From positions 1-32,109 of the forward strand of contig SYOX01000307.1 of assembly GCA_005804885.1 (NCBI GenBank): DNA of 32,109 nucleotides, written 5' to 3'. This DNA comes from Pseudomonadota bacterium. GTDB lineage: Bacteria > Myxococcota_A > Bradymonadia > Bradymonadales > GCA-2716585. Positions 1 to 8,648 of this stretch are shown piece by piece; the first letter of the stretch is position 1, and the number at the start of each line of letters is the position of its first letter. Made by a program: the position numbers and the translations under genes. A model generated the notes under the pieces. The model was not told where the DNA came from, searched no databases, and worked only from the letters and a program-made list of their open reading frames with translations.

Positions 1-214
1 GCGAAGACATGTGCTGCAGAATCGTGTTCTCGGAATTTGGTGATGATGTCATGGTACCCTCCACAGGCCTCAGTGGTCAGCACTCCACCGCAGCACCACA
101 ACCACCACCCTTGTCAACCTCCGTTAGATGCGATTGCCCTGCCGCCGAGGTGCCCGTTCCGCCTGCGCCTTGAAATCGTGTTGTGATACGAGGTTGAGTC
201 GTGTGTGGCCCGAT

Positions 215-601
215 CTACCCGTCGAGGACGTGCCGGTCCAGGACGAAGCAGGCCAGCGTCCCTTCCAGCACCGTGACCCCTTCGACCTCGACCTTGACCT
301 TGACGGTCCGGCGGCGGCCCTTCTCGGCCTCGACCTCGGCCTCGGCGATCATCCGCTGGCCGACGCGCACGGGCGCGAGGAAGCGGCAGTCGGCGGCGCC
401 GAGGACGACGTTGGGGTCGTTGACCGCGCACATCGCGGCGAAGTCAGCCAGCCCGAAGGTGAACCCGCCGTGGACAAGCCCCCTGTCGTCGGCGGACATC
501 GCCGAGGTGGCCTCCAGGGCCGCTCTCGCGCGCCCCTGGCTCATCTCGATGATCTGCCCGACCCATTGACCGTCTATCCCAAGGTGAGTTTGCTGTTTCA
601 T
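215..601 (-). CDS. Hotdog-fold thioesterase (PaaI-like)
   Basis: A 128-residue protein of the usual size for single-domain hotdog thioesterases, which hydrolyse acyl-CoA thioesters in the cytoplasm. The segment HGGFTFGLADFAA (residues about 44-56) matches the family's central helix signature, where a His-Gly-Gly turn leads into the hot-dog helix. The strand pattern after it (VVLGAADCRFLAPVRVGQRM, then a Lys/Val-rich strand pair) fits the rest of the fold. The start at 601 is supported by an AGGAGG six bases upstream. It stands alone on the minus strand and diverges from the secreted-protein operon that starts at 775. The acyl substrate cannot be told from the sequence; a phenylacetyl-CoA role should not be assumed. 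Confidence 0.85.
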   Translation of the reverse strand: MKQQTHLGIDGQWVGQIIEMSQGRARAALEATSAMSADDRGLVHGGFTFGLADFAAMCAVNDPNVVLGAADCRFLAPVRVGQRMIAEAEVEAEKGRRRTVKVKVEVEGVTVLEGTLACFVLDRHVLDG

Positions 602-774
602 CCACCCCCTCCTGACCAGCGGGGCTTTTAGTCGGGCCGTGCGCTCGGGTCAATACCCACCTTGCACAAACTCAAGGGGGTAACCCCCAAGGCCCTCGCC
701 CGGCCTCGCCGCGTTGATTTCTCCCCCGCGAGCCTTTAGAACCAGTGCCAGCCCTTCGCGCCAAGGAGATCTTC

Positions 775-2736
775 ATGCCGATCCGTCCTCGCTCCGAACC
801 GCGCCAGAGGCGGAGATCGGGGCGAGCGCTTGGGGTGGCGGCCGCAGTCTCCCTCCTCCTGGCGACCTTCGCCGCGGCCGCACAGGCCCCCCCCTACGAG
901 GTCCTCGACCAGACCCAGGGGCTGCGCTACGAGCCCCCCCTGACCGCGCTGGCCGTCGCGCCCTCCGATCCATGGATCATGTATCTGGGCTACAGCGACG
1001 GGGTCATCGCCATCACCGAGGACGGCGGCTTGTCCTGGAGGGAGGCGCGCGTCCACACGCCCAAGGGCAGCTTCGTCGGCGCCATCCGCCCTGCGCCGAC
1101 ACCCGAGGCCCCCACCGTGGGCACGGCCCCCAACCGACAGCAGCGCAAGCCCTCGATGATCTTCGAGTTTCAGGAATCTCTGGAGCAGCTCAACCCCAAC
1201 CCCCAGCTCAGCCGCAGCAACGAGCTGACCAAGTCGACCTTCGACGGCGGCCTGAGCGGCACGGCCGGCATCCTGGGCGGCGGCGGCGAAAGCGGCGGGG
1301 CGCGGCTTGGTATCGGGCTGCGGGACGGCGCCCCAAGGCTGGCGCAGGCCACGCGGCAGAAACGCCGATGGGCCGTGGGCATCAACATCAAGCAGACGCT
1401 GTCGCTCGTGGCCGACACGCCCACCGCCATCCTCGGGTTCGACGTCGACCCCCGGAACCCCAGGAGCGTCCGGGCGGCCACCGCCGACGGGCTGCTCGAC
1501 AGCCGCGACGGCGGCGAATCCTGGCAGACCGTCCTGAGCGGCGTCACGCCAGCCGAGCGCGACGTCCGGCACGTCGCCACCAACCCTCACGACACCCGCG
1601 TGATCTACGCCGGCACGGGCCTGGGCCTCCACATCTCCCGCGACGGCGGGGCCACCTACGAGCCCACCAAGGACCCGCTGCTGCTGCAGGCCGGCATCTA
1701 CTTCACCTTCTTCCACCCCACGGACCCCGACATCATCTACATCGGATCAAGCTGGGGCCTCTTTCGATCCCTCAACGGCGGGCGCAACTTCGACTTCATC
1801 GCCCAGAGCCCCTGGCAGCCACAGATCCAGGTCCGCAAGATCGTCGTCGATCCCGGCAACAAGCGGCGCGTGATCATCGGCACCGACGACGGCGTCTTCA
1901 TCTCCGAGGACGCCGGCGACACCTTCGAGCGCGGCGGCGCCGCCCAGTTCACCGGAGAGGTGATCATGGCGCTGACGACCAACGGGACGCGGGGCCACCT
2001 CGTGGTCGGCACCCTGCGCGACCTGTGGGAGACACGCGACGGCGGAAAGTCCTGGCGGATCATAGACTTCTCGACCATCGGCTGGCGCATCCGCCACGCC
2101 GCCTTCTCGGCCCGCGACCCGGGCGTCATCCACCTGTTGACCGAGGGCGAGGTCCTCAAGCTCACGCCGGGGTCGGCGCTGGCCTCGACGCCGGGGCTCC
2201 GCGCGCGCTACGAGGCCGCCACGCGCGGCGAGCCAAGCGCCGACCAGGCCGTCCAGGCCGCCCTCGACCGCGCCGGCGTCAGCCTCAGTGACACCTTGGA
2301 CGCGCGGGCCAGCGCGCGCTGGGCCGCGCTTCTGCCCAGAGTCCACGCGGGCGCGAGCATCCTGAACGTCCGCCTGGACAGCACCCGCGAGCAGCTCTCC
2401 CTCGACGAGATCGTCAACTTCAACCGGGGCGGGATCGAGCAGTTCAACGCCGAGATCTTCGCCACCTGGGATCTGGCGCGCCTCGCCTACAGCGGCGAGG
2501 AGCCGCCCGTGGGGCGGACCTTCTCGCTCAACCGCGCCGCCGAGGGGCGCCTGCGGGAGATCGTCCTCAACCTCCACATGGAGCGCCGCAGGCTCATCAT
2601 CAAAGACCTCACCGATCCCGACGCGGGCGCCGCCGAGCGCCTCCCTCGCCAGCTCCGGCTTGAGGAGCTGACCGCACACCTCAACATCCTGACCGGCGAC
2701 CTCTACAACAACCCCGACGCGCCGCCGCACCGATGA
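775..2736 (+). CDS. Secreted BNR/Asp-box beta-propeller protein with unusual C-terminal domain
   Basis: A 653-residue exported protein. The ATG at 775 is chosen over an in-frame GTG at 745 because AAGGAG (763-768) sits six bases before it. Residues 1-38 form a signal peptide with an Arg-rich N-region and an Ala-rich end (AAAAQA). At least five Asp-box (BNR) turns are visible, such as TEDGGLSW (about 81), SRDGGESW (about 243), SRDGGATY (about 288), SEDAGDTF (about 377) and TRDGGKSW (about 420). These are typical of sialidase/sortilin/YCF48-type propellers, but the family does not imply sialidase activity here. From about residue 490 a helical domain begins that is homologous to nearly the whole of the next gene. 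The stop overlaps the next start (ATGA), so the two are co-translated. Location is probably periplasm or cell surface; function is unknown. Confidence 0.88.
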   Translation: MPIRPRSEPRQRRRSGRALGVAAAVSLLLATFAAAAQAPPYEVLDQTQGLRYEPPLTALAVAPSDPWIMYLGYSDGVIAITEDGGLSWREARVHTPKGSFVGAIRPAPTPEAPTVGTAPNRQQRKPSMIFEFQESLEQLNPNPQLSRSNELTKSTFDGGLSGTAGILGGGGESGGARLGIGLRDGAPRLAQATRQKRRWAVGINIKQTLSLVADTPTAILGFDVDPRNPRSVRAATADGLLDSRDGGESWQTVLSGVTPAERDVRHVATNPHDTRVIYAGTGLGLHISRDGGATYEPTKDPLLLQAGIYFTFFHPTDPDIIYIGSSWGLFRSLNGGRNFDFIAQSPWQPQIQVRKIVVDPGNKRRVIIGTDDGVFISEDAGDTFERGGAAQFTGEVIMALTTNGTRGHLVVGTLRDLWETRDGGKSWRIIDFSTIGWRIRHAAFSARDPGVIHLLTEGEVLKLTPGSALASTPGLRARYEAATRGEPSADQAVQAALDRAGVSLSDTLDARASARWAALLPRVHAGASILNVRLDSTREQLSLDEIVNFNRGGIEQFNAEIFATWDLARLAYSGEEPPVGRTFSLNRAAEGRLREIVLNLHMERRRLIIKDLTDPDAGAAERLPRQLRLEELTAHLNILTGDLYNNPDAPPHR

Positions 2737-3365
2737 GGCCCACCATGATACGCCCCGCACTCGCCCTGACCCTGATCGCCTCGCTCGCCCTGGCCGCGCC
2801 CGCAGCCGCCCAGGAGCGCCTGAGCGCCGAGCAGCAGCGCAGGATCGACGCGCTCAACGCCGAGCCGACCATCCAGGAGGCCCAGCACGCCGCCCTGAGC
2901 TTCTTCCGCGTCGATCAGGACACCGTCTCCTCCATGCGCTCGCGCGCGGCCTGGAAGGCCCTTTTGCCCAACCTCGGCGTCAAGGGCCGCTTCAACCAGA
3001 GCAGCATCGATCTGAACAAGACCGACATCCTCATCTCCCGCGACGAGGCCTCGATCATCGACCTGGGCAACGGCGCCGTCCAGGAGTTCGAGATCGCCGG
3101 CTCCTGGGATCTCTCTCGCCTCGTCTTCAACGCCGAGGTCCTCGACGTCTCCTCCCTCGTCGTCCTCCAGGAGAGCATCCTCAAGGAGGTCACCCGCCTC
3201 TACTACACCCGCAAGCGCCTCCAGGTGGATCTGGCCCTCAACCCGCCCGCCGACGCCGCCACCCTCCTGTCCAAGGAGATGCGGCTTGAAGAGCTTACCG
3301 CCACCCTCGACGCCGTCACCGGCGGCATCTACTCCAAGCGCCAGCCCTCTCCGCCCGCCCAGTGA
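2733..3365 (+). CDS. Secreted protein homologous to the C-terminus of the upstream propeller protein
   Basis: A 210-residue protein starting in the ATGA overlap of the preceding gene (ATG at 2733; a second in-frame ATG at 2745 gives a cleaner signal peptide). Residues 5-26 form a hydrophobic signal ending APAAAQ. The mature part aligns by eye with residues about 490-653 of the upstream protein: RAAWKALLPNL against SARWAALLPRV, WDLSRLVFN against WDLARLAYS, YYTRKRLQVDL against HMERRRLIIKDL, and MRLEELTATLDAVTGGIY against LRLEELTAHLNILTGDLY. The long amphipathic helices recall the periplasmic helices of TolC-like proteins, but I see no transmembrane barrel and make no functional claim. The overlap and shared domain suggest that the two products act together outside the inner membrane. 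Confidence 0.85.
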   Translation: MRPTMIRPALALTLIASLALAAPAAAQERLSAEQQRRIDALNAEPTIQEAQHAALSFFRVDQDTVSSMRSRAAWKALLPNLGVKGRFNQSSIDLNKTDILISRDEASIIDLGNGAVQEFEIAGSWDLSRLVFNAEVLDVSSLVVLQESILKEVTRLYYTRKRLQVDLALNPPADAATLLSKEMRLEELTATLDAVTGGIYSKRQPSPPAQ

Positions 3366-3390
3366 TCTCCACGCCCGCACTCCAGCCCCG

Positions 3391-3774
3391 CACTCCACCC
3401 CCTGTCCCCCACACTCCACCCCCTGTCCCCCGAGAGGCACTGCCTCCCTCCCTCCGGAAGGGGGGGGACGCTCGTATGACGGCTTCGGGTGGATCGCACT
3501 CCACCCCCTGTCCCCCGAGAGGCACTGCCTCCCTCGCTGCGCAAGGGAGGGGGGACGCTCGTATGACGGCTTCGGGTGGATCGAGTCCCGCCACGACGAC
3601 CTCGCCACCCGCCCCAGGCGGCCACCGATCCCGCCGCAGGCTCCTGCGACCCACCCCCCGAATCATCATGCCCACCCAACGAGCCCACCCCCGAGCCACC
3701 TTGCCCGTAATTCAAGCGTCCCCCCGAGAGGCACTGCCTCCCTTCCGGAGGGAGGGGGACAGGGGGTGGAGTGC
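3391..3774. repeat. Intergenic tandem and inverted repeats
   Basis: The 478-base gap between the secreted operon and the beta-helix lipoprotein is mostly repeat. A unit of about 86 bases beginning CACTCCACCCCCTGTCCCCC occurs twice in tandem (3412-3496 and 3497-3583), preceded by one more copy of its first 20 bases (3391-3410). A diverged third copy (3719-3774) ends with the reverse complement of that 20-mer (3754-3773), so the region is bounded by inverted ends. Each unit contains a C-rich/G-rich hairpin (CCTCCC pairing with GGGAGG) and, in the two tandem copies, a shared tail GACGCTCGTATGACGGCTTC. The unit lengths are not constant and no conserved protein is seen. This looks like an extragenic repeat family rather than a gene. 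Confidence 0.75.
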
Positions 3775-3843
3775 TCGGCGCCCTCGTGTCTATTTTTCTT
3801 CAATCGGTTACACTGGTTGAAAGACACCGACGCGGGAGACGAC

Positions 3844-6800
3844 ATGCGCGCTCACCCCTACCCCCTCCGCACCTCTCTCTTGTTGAGCGCGACAGGGCTG
3901 GCGGCCATCTTCGCCGTCGGCTGCGGCGATCCTCCCCCGGAGCGCGCCGACGATCCCGTCGCGGCGACCGATCCCGAGCCCGCCCCCGAGAGCGACCCCG
4001 AGAGCGACCCTGAGAGCGCCCCTGAGCCTGAGGCCTCTCCCGAGCCCACCCCCGAGCCCGAGCCCACCCCCGAACCCGAGGGCTCCCCCGATCCCGAGAT
4101 CCCCTGTGACGACGCGGGTTTGCTCGCCAACGGCGACTGCCGACCGGACCCGCCCGTCAGCACCCCCATGGATCTGTGCCCCTCCGGGGAGCTCGTGCTT
4201 GGCGTCTGCGCCCCGGAGCCCCCGCGCGGCACACCCCCGGATCTGTGCCCATCCGGGCGCTTCGCCCAGAGCGGGATCTGCGAGCCCCAGATGCCGGCCT
4301 TGACCCCGTGGACCTGCCCCGAGGGCTGGTCGCCCCTCGTCCACGGCCAGGGCGAGCGCGTCGGCCACGGCTGCGCGCCGCCCCTCGTCGAGGAGCCCTG
4401 CCCCGCCGGATCGATGCCCCTCGTCGGCCAGAGCGCCTGCGCCCCGATGGGCCTGCCCTGCCCGCCCGAGGGGCAGCGATGGCACGACGAGGCCACCTTG
4501 CGCCAGAGGGCCCCCGGCTACGACGGCCAGATCCTCCTCATCGACGCCAGCGCCCCCTACGACGGCCTCAACGACGGCAGCGCCGAGCACCCACACACCT
4601 ACCTCCAGAACGCCATCCTGGCCGCCGAGCCCGGCGACATCCTCGCCATGGCCGGCGGCGATTACGTCTGGGCCACCGTCGTCGAGCGCGACGTCGCCGT
4701 CGTCGGCGCCTGCACCGCCCAGACTCGCCTCCACCCTCATGAGCCCCAGAGCGGCGCCCCCACCCTCTGGTTCTCCTCCAGCGCCCTCGTCACCGACCTG
4801 AGCGTGACCGGCTCCCGGCGCGGCGTGATGATCCAGCAGACCGAAGGCCGCGTCACCCTCGACGCCGTGCGCGTCTTTGACGCCACCGACGTCGGCGTCC
4901 TGACCACCAACGGCGCCGACGTCACCCTCCGCCGCGTCCTGATCGAAGGCACCCTGCCCCGCCCCGAGGACAATCGCTTCGGCATCGGCCTGAGCGTCCA
5001 GGGCGGATCCAACGTCCTTGCCGACGACCTCGCCGTCCTGGACAACCGCCACTTCGGCGTCCTCGTCACCCAGGACAGCGACCTGACGATCACCGACGCC
5101 CTCATCGCCCGCACCCAGCCCAAGGCCAGCGACCAGACCGGCGGACAGGGCCTCTACGTCACCCGCGAGGGCCGCGCCGACGCCTCCCGGATCGTCCTGC
5201 GCGACAACCACGACGACGGCGTCCTGGCCGCCAACGCCGGGTCCACCCTCTCCCTCACCGACGCCCTGATCGAAGGCACCCGCGCCTCGCCCGGCGACCT
5301 CGATCGCGGCTTCGGCCTCACCGCCGTCGAAGGCCCCCAGATCACCCTGACCCGCGCCCTCATCCGCGACAACCGCTGGGTCGGCATCCTGGCCGGCGAT
5401 CCCGGCACCACCCTCGACGCCACCGACCTGACCGTCGCCGGCACCCTCCCCCAGCTCGACGACGACAGCGAGGGCAAGGGCCTCCACCTCCAGGACCAGG
5501 CCGTCGCCGTCCTGCGCCGCGTCGCCCTCATCGACAACCACCTCGCCGGCCTCGGCGCCTTCAGCCGCAGCGACCTCACCCTCGAAGACGCCCTCATCGC
5601 CGGCACCCTCCCCCAACAGAGCGACCTGCGAGGCGGCCAGGGCGCCGTCATCTCCCAGGGCGCTCGCCTGAGCGCCACCCGGCTGGCCATCTTCGACGCC
5701 CACACCAACGGCATCCTCGCCCACGGCGCCGGCACCGCGCTCCAGATCACCGATCTGACGATCGAGGACATCGAGCCCGAGGCCAGCGACGATGAGCTCG
5801 GCCGCGGCCTGGAGCTGCACACCGGCGCCACGGCCACCGTCGAGCGCGCCCGAGTCGCCCGCACCTACGAAAATGGCATGCAGATCAGCGGGATAGGCAC
5901 GCGCCTGGACCTGACCGACGCCATCATCCTCGACACCCGCCCCCAGCGCTCCAGCGGCTTCGCCGGCATGGGCCTGCGCATCCAGGAGGCCGCTCTGGTC
6001 AACCTCCTGCGCGTCCACGTCGAGGGCAGCCGGGAGATGGGCGTCCTGGTCTTCCGACGCGGCACCCGCCTCAACGCCACCGACCTGACCGTCACCGGCA
6101 CCCTCCCGCGCGAGGCCGACCTGGGCGTCGGCCACGGCCTCAACGTCCAGCAGAGCGGCGCCGCCCGCGTCCTGCGCGGCCGCTTCACCGACAACCACAC
6201 CGCCAACGTCATGGTCACAGGCGAGGAGTCCTCGGTGGAGCTGACCGACACGGCGATGGAGGGGGGGCGACCCCACGCCGCCTTCGAGGGCTTCGGGCTG
6301 GGCTTCTTCGCCACGAAGGGCTCGACCGCCACCCTGACCCGGTGCGCGCTGAGCAGGAACCGCGAGATCGGCCTGCTGGTCACCGACGCCGCCGACGTCG
6401 CCCTCGTCGACCTGCTCATCATGGACACCCTGCCGCCCCAGGACGGGGGCGGCTTCGGCTTCGGCATGGCCGCCGTCTTCGAGGCCCAGGTGAGCGTCGA
6501 TCGCGCCGCCATCGCCCGCAGCCACACCGTCGGCCTGCTGGTCACCTCCGAGGGCACCCGCCTGTCTGCCCGCGATCTGCGCGTCGTCGACACCCGCTCT
6601 CAGCAGATCGATCTGGAGTTCGGGCGCGGGGTCGAGATCAACAGCGGCGCGGACGTCGATCTGGAGCGCGTCGTCGTCGAAGGCGCACGACAGGTCGGGA
6701 TCATCGCCCAGGATCCCGACACCACCCTCTCGATGACCCACGCGCTCATCCAGGACATCTTGCCGGCTGAGTGCGACGCCGACGGCTCATGCATCGACTT

Positions 6801-7113
6801 CGCAGGCGGCTCCGGCCTCACGATCCTCAACGGCGCCGACGCGGCGCTTGAGCACTTCGTCGTCACCCGCAACGCCCAGGTCGGCGTCCAGATCGCCACC
6901 GAGGCCAACATCAACGCGAGCGACGGCGTCGTCTCCAACAACAGGATCGGCGTCAACCTCCAGGTGCCCGATCTCGACCTGACCACCTCCTTCCGCGACG
7001 TCCGCGTCCTGTCCAACGGCCGCGATCTCGACGCCACCGAGGCCTCGACCCCTTCAGCCGCCAACGCCATCGAATCCCTCGAAGACCTCGCCGAGGAAGA
7101 CGCCGCCCCCTGA
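3844..7113 (+). CDS. Large right-handed beta-helix lipoprotein
   Basis: A 1089-residue predicted lipoprotein. The start at 3844 follows GGGAGACGAC and opens on a signal peptide with lipobox FAVGC (Cys27). The order is: lipoprotein signal; a Pro/Glu/Ser-Asp linker (about 30-85) typical of surface-tethered lipoproteins; a Cys-rich stretch with repeated CPSG...GVC/GIC modules (about 86-230); a pectate-lyase-like beta-helix opening (DGSAEHPHTYLQNAILAAEPGDI); then a long repeat region to the C-terminus. The repeats carry a TDLTVxGTLP/TDALIxGT-type strand whose Asp codon recurs every 165 or 162 bases from 5095 to 6739. Such lipoproteins in Myxococcota and Bradymonadota are usually displayed at the outer membrane; binding or glycan-cleaving function is not shown. 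The C-terminal 35 residues are acidic. The gene appears monocistronic. Confidence 0.88.
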   Translation: MRAHPYPLRTSLLLSATGLAAIFAVGCGDPPPERADDPVAATDPEPAPESDPESDPESAPEPEASPEPTPEPEPTPEPEGSPDPEIPCDDAGLLANGDCRPDPPVSTPMDLCPSGELVLGVCAPEPPRGTPPDLCPSGRFAQSGICEPQMPALTPWTCPEGWSPLVHGQGERVGHGCAPPLVEEPCPAGSMPLVGQSACAPMGLPCPPEGQRWHDEATLRQRAPGYDGQILLIDASAPYDGLNDGSAEHPHTYLQNAILAAEPGDILAMAGGDYVWATVVERDVAVVGACTAQTRLHPHEPQSGAPTLWFSSSALVTDLSVTGSRRGVMIQQTEGRVTLDAVRVFDATDVGVLTTNGADVTLRRVLIEGTLPRPEDNRFGIGLSVQGGSNVLADDLAVLDNRHFGVLVTQDSDLTITDALIARTQPKASDQTGGQGLYVTREGRADASRIVLRDNHDDGVLAANAGSTLSLTDALIEGTRASPGDLDRGFGLTAVEGPQITLTRALIRDNRWVGILAGDPGTTLDATDLTVAGTLPQLDDDSEGKGLHLQDQAVAVLRRVALIDNHLAGLGAFSRSDLTLEDALIAGTLPQQSDLRGGQGAVISQGARLSATRLAIFDAHTNGILAHGAGTALQITDLTIEDIEPEASDDELGRGLELHTGATATVERARVARTYENGMQISGIGTRLDLTDAIILDTRPQRSSGFAGMGLRIQEAALVNLLRVHVEGSREMGVLVFRRGTRLNATDLTVTGTLPREADLGVGHGLNVQQSGAARVLRGRFTDNHTANVMVTGEESSVELTDTAMEGGRPHAAFEGFGLGFFATKGSTATLTRCALSRNREIGLLVTDAADVALVDLLIMDTLPPQDGGGFGFGMAAVFEAQVSVDRAAIARSHTVGLLVTSEGTRLSARDLRVVDTRSQQIDLEFGRGVEINSGADVDLERVVVEGARQVGIIAQDPDTTLSMTHALIQDILPAECDADGSCIDFAGGSGLTILNGADAALEHFVVTRNAQVGVQIATEANINASDGVVSNNRIGVNLQVPDLDLTTSFRDVRVLSNGRDLDATEASTPSAANAIESLEDLAEEDAAP

Positions 7114-7129
7114 CCCAATCGAGGTGCCC

Positions 7130-7293
7130 ATGAGAGAAGCCCTGGACGACGGCGCCCTCAAGGTCCTCTGCGACCAGCAGGAACACGGGCGCGCCACCAC
7201 CCTGATCATCGAGGCGCTCGGCCCCGGCATCCTGGGCACGCTGGTCCAGGATGCCGGGGCTGGACTGGCAGCAGGTGGCGAAGATCCTGTATG
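7130..7293 (+). pseudogene. N-terminal fragment of an ECF sigma factor with internal deletion
   Basis: An ATG 16 bases after the lipoprotein stop opens a 54-codon frame. Its first 38 residues (ALKVLCDQQEHGR, then EALGPGILGTLV) match the start of the myxobacterial type of ECF sigma factor, where this helix leads into region 2. After about 7248 the similarity stops. The matching C-terminal piece (region 4 end: GLDWQQVAKILYEGE, then RQRKRFSRLKIRITELA and EGLLD) continues immediately but in another frame (7251 to about 7412). I estimate that 110-120 residues carrying region 2, the linker and much of region 4 are missing, so no functional sigma factor can be made. The junction coincides with a perfect inverted repeat. 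The assignment rests on remembered family patterns, not on a search. Confidence 0.6.
7221..7260. repeat. Perfect 15-bp inverted repeat at the sigma-factor deletion junction
   Basis: GCCCCGGCATCCTGG (7221-7235) and its exact reverse complement CCAGGATGCCGGGGC (7246-7260) flank a 10-base loop. The left arm codes the conserved GPGIL of the sigma N-terminus; the right arm supplies the ATG and MPGL that precede the surviving C-terminal fragment. The hairpin therefore lies exactly where the middle of the gene is missing. It is either the footprint of a palindrome-templated deletion or a sequencing/assembly fold-back artefact. Confidence 0.85.
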
Positions 7294-8648
7294 AAGGAGA
7301 GGACGAACCCAAAGTCGAGGCGCTCAACCAGGAAGCAGCCCGTCAACGTAAGCGCTTCAGCCGCCTCAAGATTCGAATCACCGAGCTGGCCACCGAGCAG
7401 GGTCTGCTTGATGCGGATCCTGGACGATGGAGCGCGGATCCTCTCCTCCTCACGGAATGGAGCATGGCCAAAGACAACAAGCGCATCGACGAGCTGATGG
7501 CGGATCTGGCGCGGGCCGAGGACATCTCCCTTCGTATCGCCCGGGCGCGACAGGATCGGGGGATGGTCGACGATGTCCCGCTGCCACCCACCACGCCCTT
7601 CACCCTCCACGAAGACATCGCCAGGACGATCCCGGACAACCGCGCGACCCGGATCTTTGATTACAACATCGTCGGACTGCTCGGGGAGGGCGGCTTCGGG
7701 GCGGTGTACAAGGGGGTCGACAGGGACGACGAGTCGATCGTCGTCGCCATCAAGCTGCTCCACGAGCACTGGACGCAGGAGCGTCAGGTCGTCGAGCGCT
7801 TCTTCATGGAGGCCATGATCATGGCCTCGCTGGAGCACCCGGCCATCCCGAAGATCCTGCGCTTTGCGCCCTTTGCCAGCACCTACGTGCTGGTTCAGGA
7901 GTTCGTCGACGGCCAGGATCTGGAAGATCAGCTCATGCAGGGTCCGCTGTCGATCGAGGAGGCCGGGGCGCTGGTGTGCCAGTTGCTCGAAGCCCTGGCC
8001 TACGCCCACAAGCGCAATGTCATCCACCGGGATCTCAAGCCCGCCAACCTGAAGTGGTCCCAGGATCGACAGCTCAAGGTGCTGGACTTTGGCATCGCCA
8101 AGATCCTCGGGTCGGTATCGATCACCGAGCCGGGCAAGGCCTTCATTTCATTGGGGTATTCGTCGCCGGAGCAGCTTCGAGGCGAGACGCTCGATGGGCG
8201 CACGGACCTCTTCTCGGTCGGGATCATCCTGTATCAGCTGCTCAACAAGACAAAGCCCTTCCAGCCGCCGCCAGATAAGAGCCCCGGCATCGCCGTCAAG
8301 GCCCAACTCGACTGGGTCAACAGCGGCAAGGCGGCCCTGACCTCCGCCAGCGGCCCCGTCCCCATCAGCCTTCAACAGTTCTACAAGCGCTGCGTCTCGG
8401 CGCGCCCTCACGACCGCTACCCCGACGCCGAGGAGGCCCTCAAGGCCTTCAGAGCGGCGCTGGCCGCGTCCCCTGTAACTCCCCACGGCGGCGGGGGTCT
8501 CACGCCACCGACAACCAGCCCGCCTGATCCTCCCCGGATCGCCGGCCTGCCCACGGCGCTGATCGTCGGGTTGTCGATCTTCGGGTGCGGCCTGCTCCTG
8601 TTCACGCTCCTGATCATCGCGGTGGCGTTCTTCCTCTTCCTGCGCTGA
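7251..8648 (+). CDS. Membrane Ser/Thr protein kinase fused in frame to a sigma-factor C-terminal remnant
   Basis: The open frame codes 465 residues. Residues 1-54 are the remnant of an ECF sigma region 4. The kinase proper probably began at the ATG at 7464 (MAKDNKRIDEL); neither start has a strong ribosome site. A coiled N-terminal helix is followed by a Hanks-type kinase domain (about 138-410): glycine loop GEGGFGAV (145-152), VAIK lysine (168), HRDLKPAN with catalytic Asp261, and DFG (279-281). The activation segment ends LGYSSPEQ instead of the common TPxYMSPEQ, but all catalytic residues are present. A Pro-rich linker leads to one C-terminal transmembrane helix (about 432-464) with almost nothing after it, so the kinase is tail-anchored and faces the cytoplasm. 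In related bacteria a sigma factor directly upstream of such a kinase is usually its regulatory partner; here that partner is broken. Confidence 0.85.
   Translation: MPGLDWQQVAKILYEGEDEPKVEALNQEAARQRKRFSRLKIRITELATEQGLLDADPGRWSADPLLLTEWSMAKDNKRIDELMADLARAEDISLRIARARQDRGMVDDVPLPPTTPFTLHEDIARTIPDNRATRIFDYNIVGLLGEGGFGAVYKGVDRDDESIVVAIKLLHEHWTQERQVVERFFMEAMIMASLEHPAIPKILRFAPFASTYVLVQEFVDGQDLEDQLMQGPLSIEEAGALVCQLLEALAYAHKRNVIHRDLKPANLKWSQDRQLKVLDFGIAKILGSVSITEPGKAFISLGYSSPEQLRGETLDGRTDLFSVGIILYQLLNKTKPFQPPPDKSPGIAVKAQLDWVNSGKAALTSASGPVPISLQQFYKRCVSARPHDRYPDAEEALKAFRAALAASPVTPHGGGGLTPPTTSPPDPPRIAGLPTALIVGLSIFGCGLLLFTLLIIAVAFFLFLR

Noticed and set aside
128..631. Plus-strand frame opposite the thioesterase
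   Set aside because: No motif or ribosome site; the minus strand encodes a complete hotdog protein with a strong ribosome site.
3808..6741. Very long open frame on the minus strand opposite the beta-helix gene
   Set aside because: Its product is Gly/Ala/Val/Asp-rich without domains or signal; it mirrors the GC-rich third positions and the 165-base repeat of the plus-strand gene, which has a ribosome site and lipobox.
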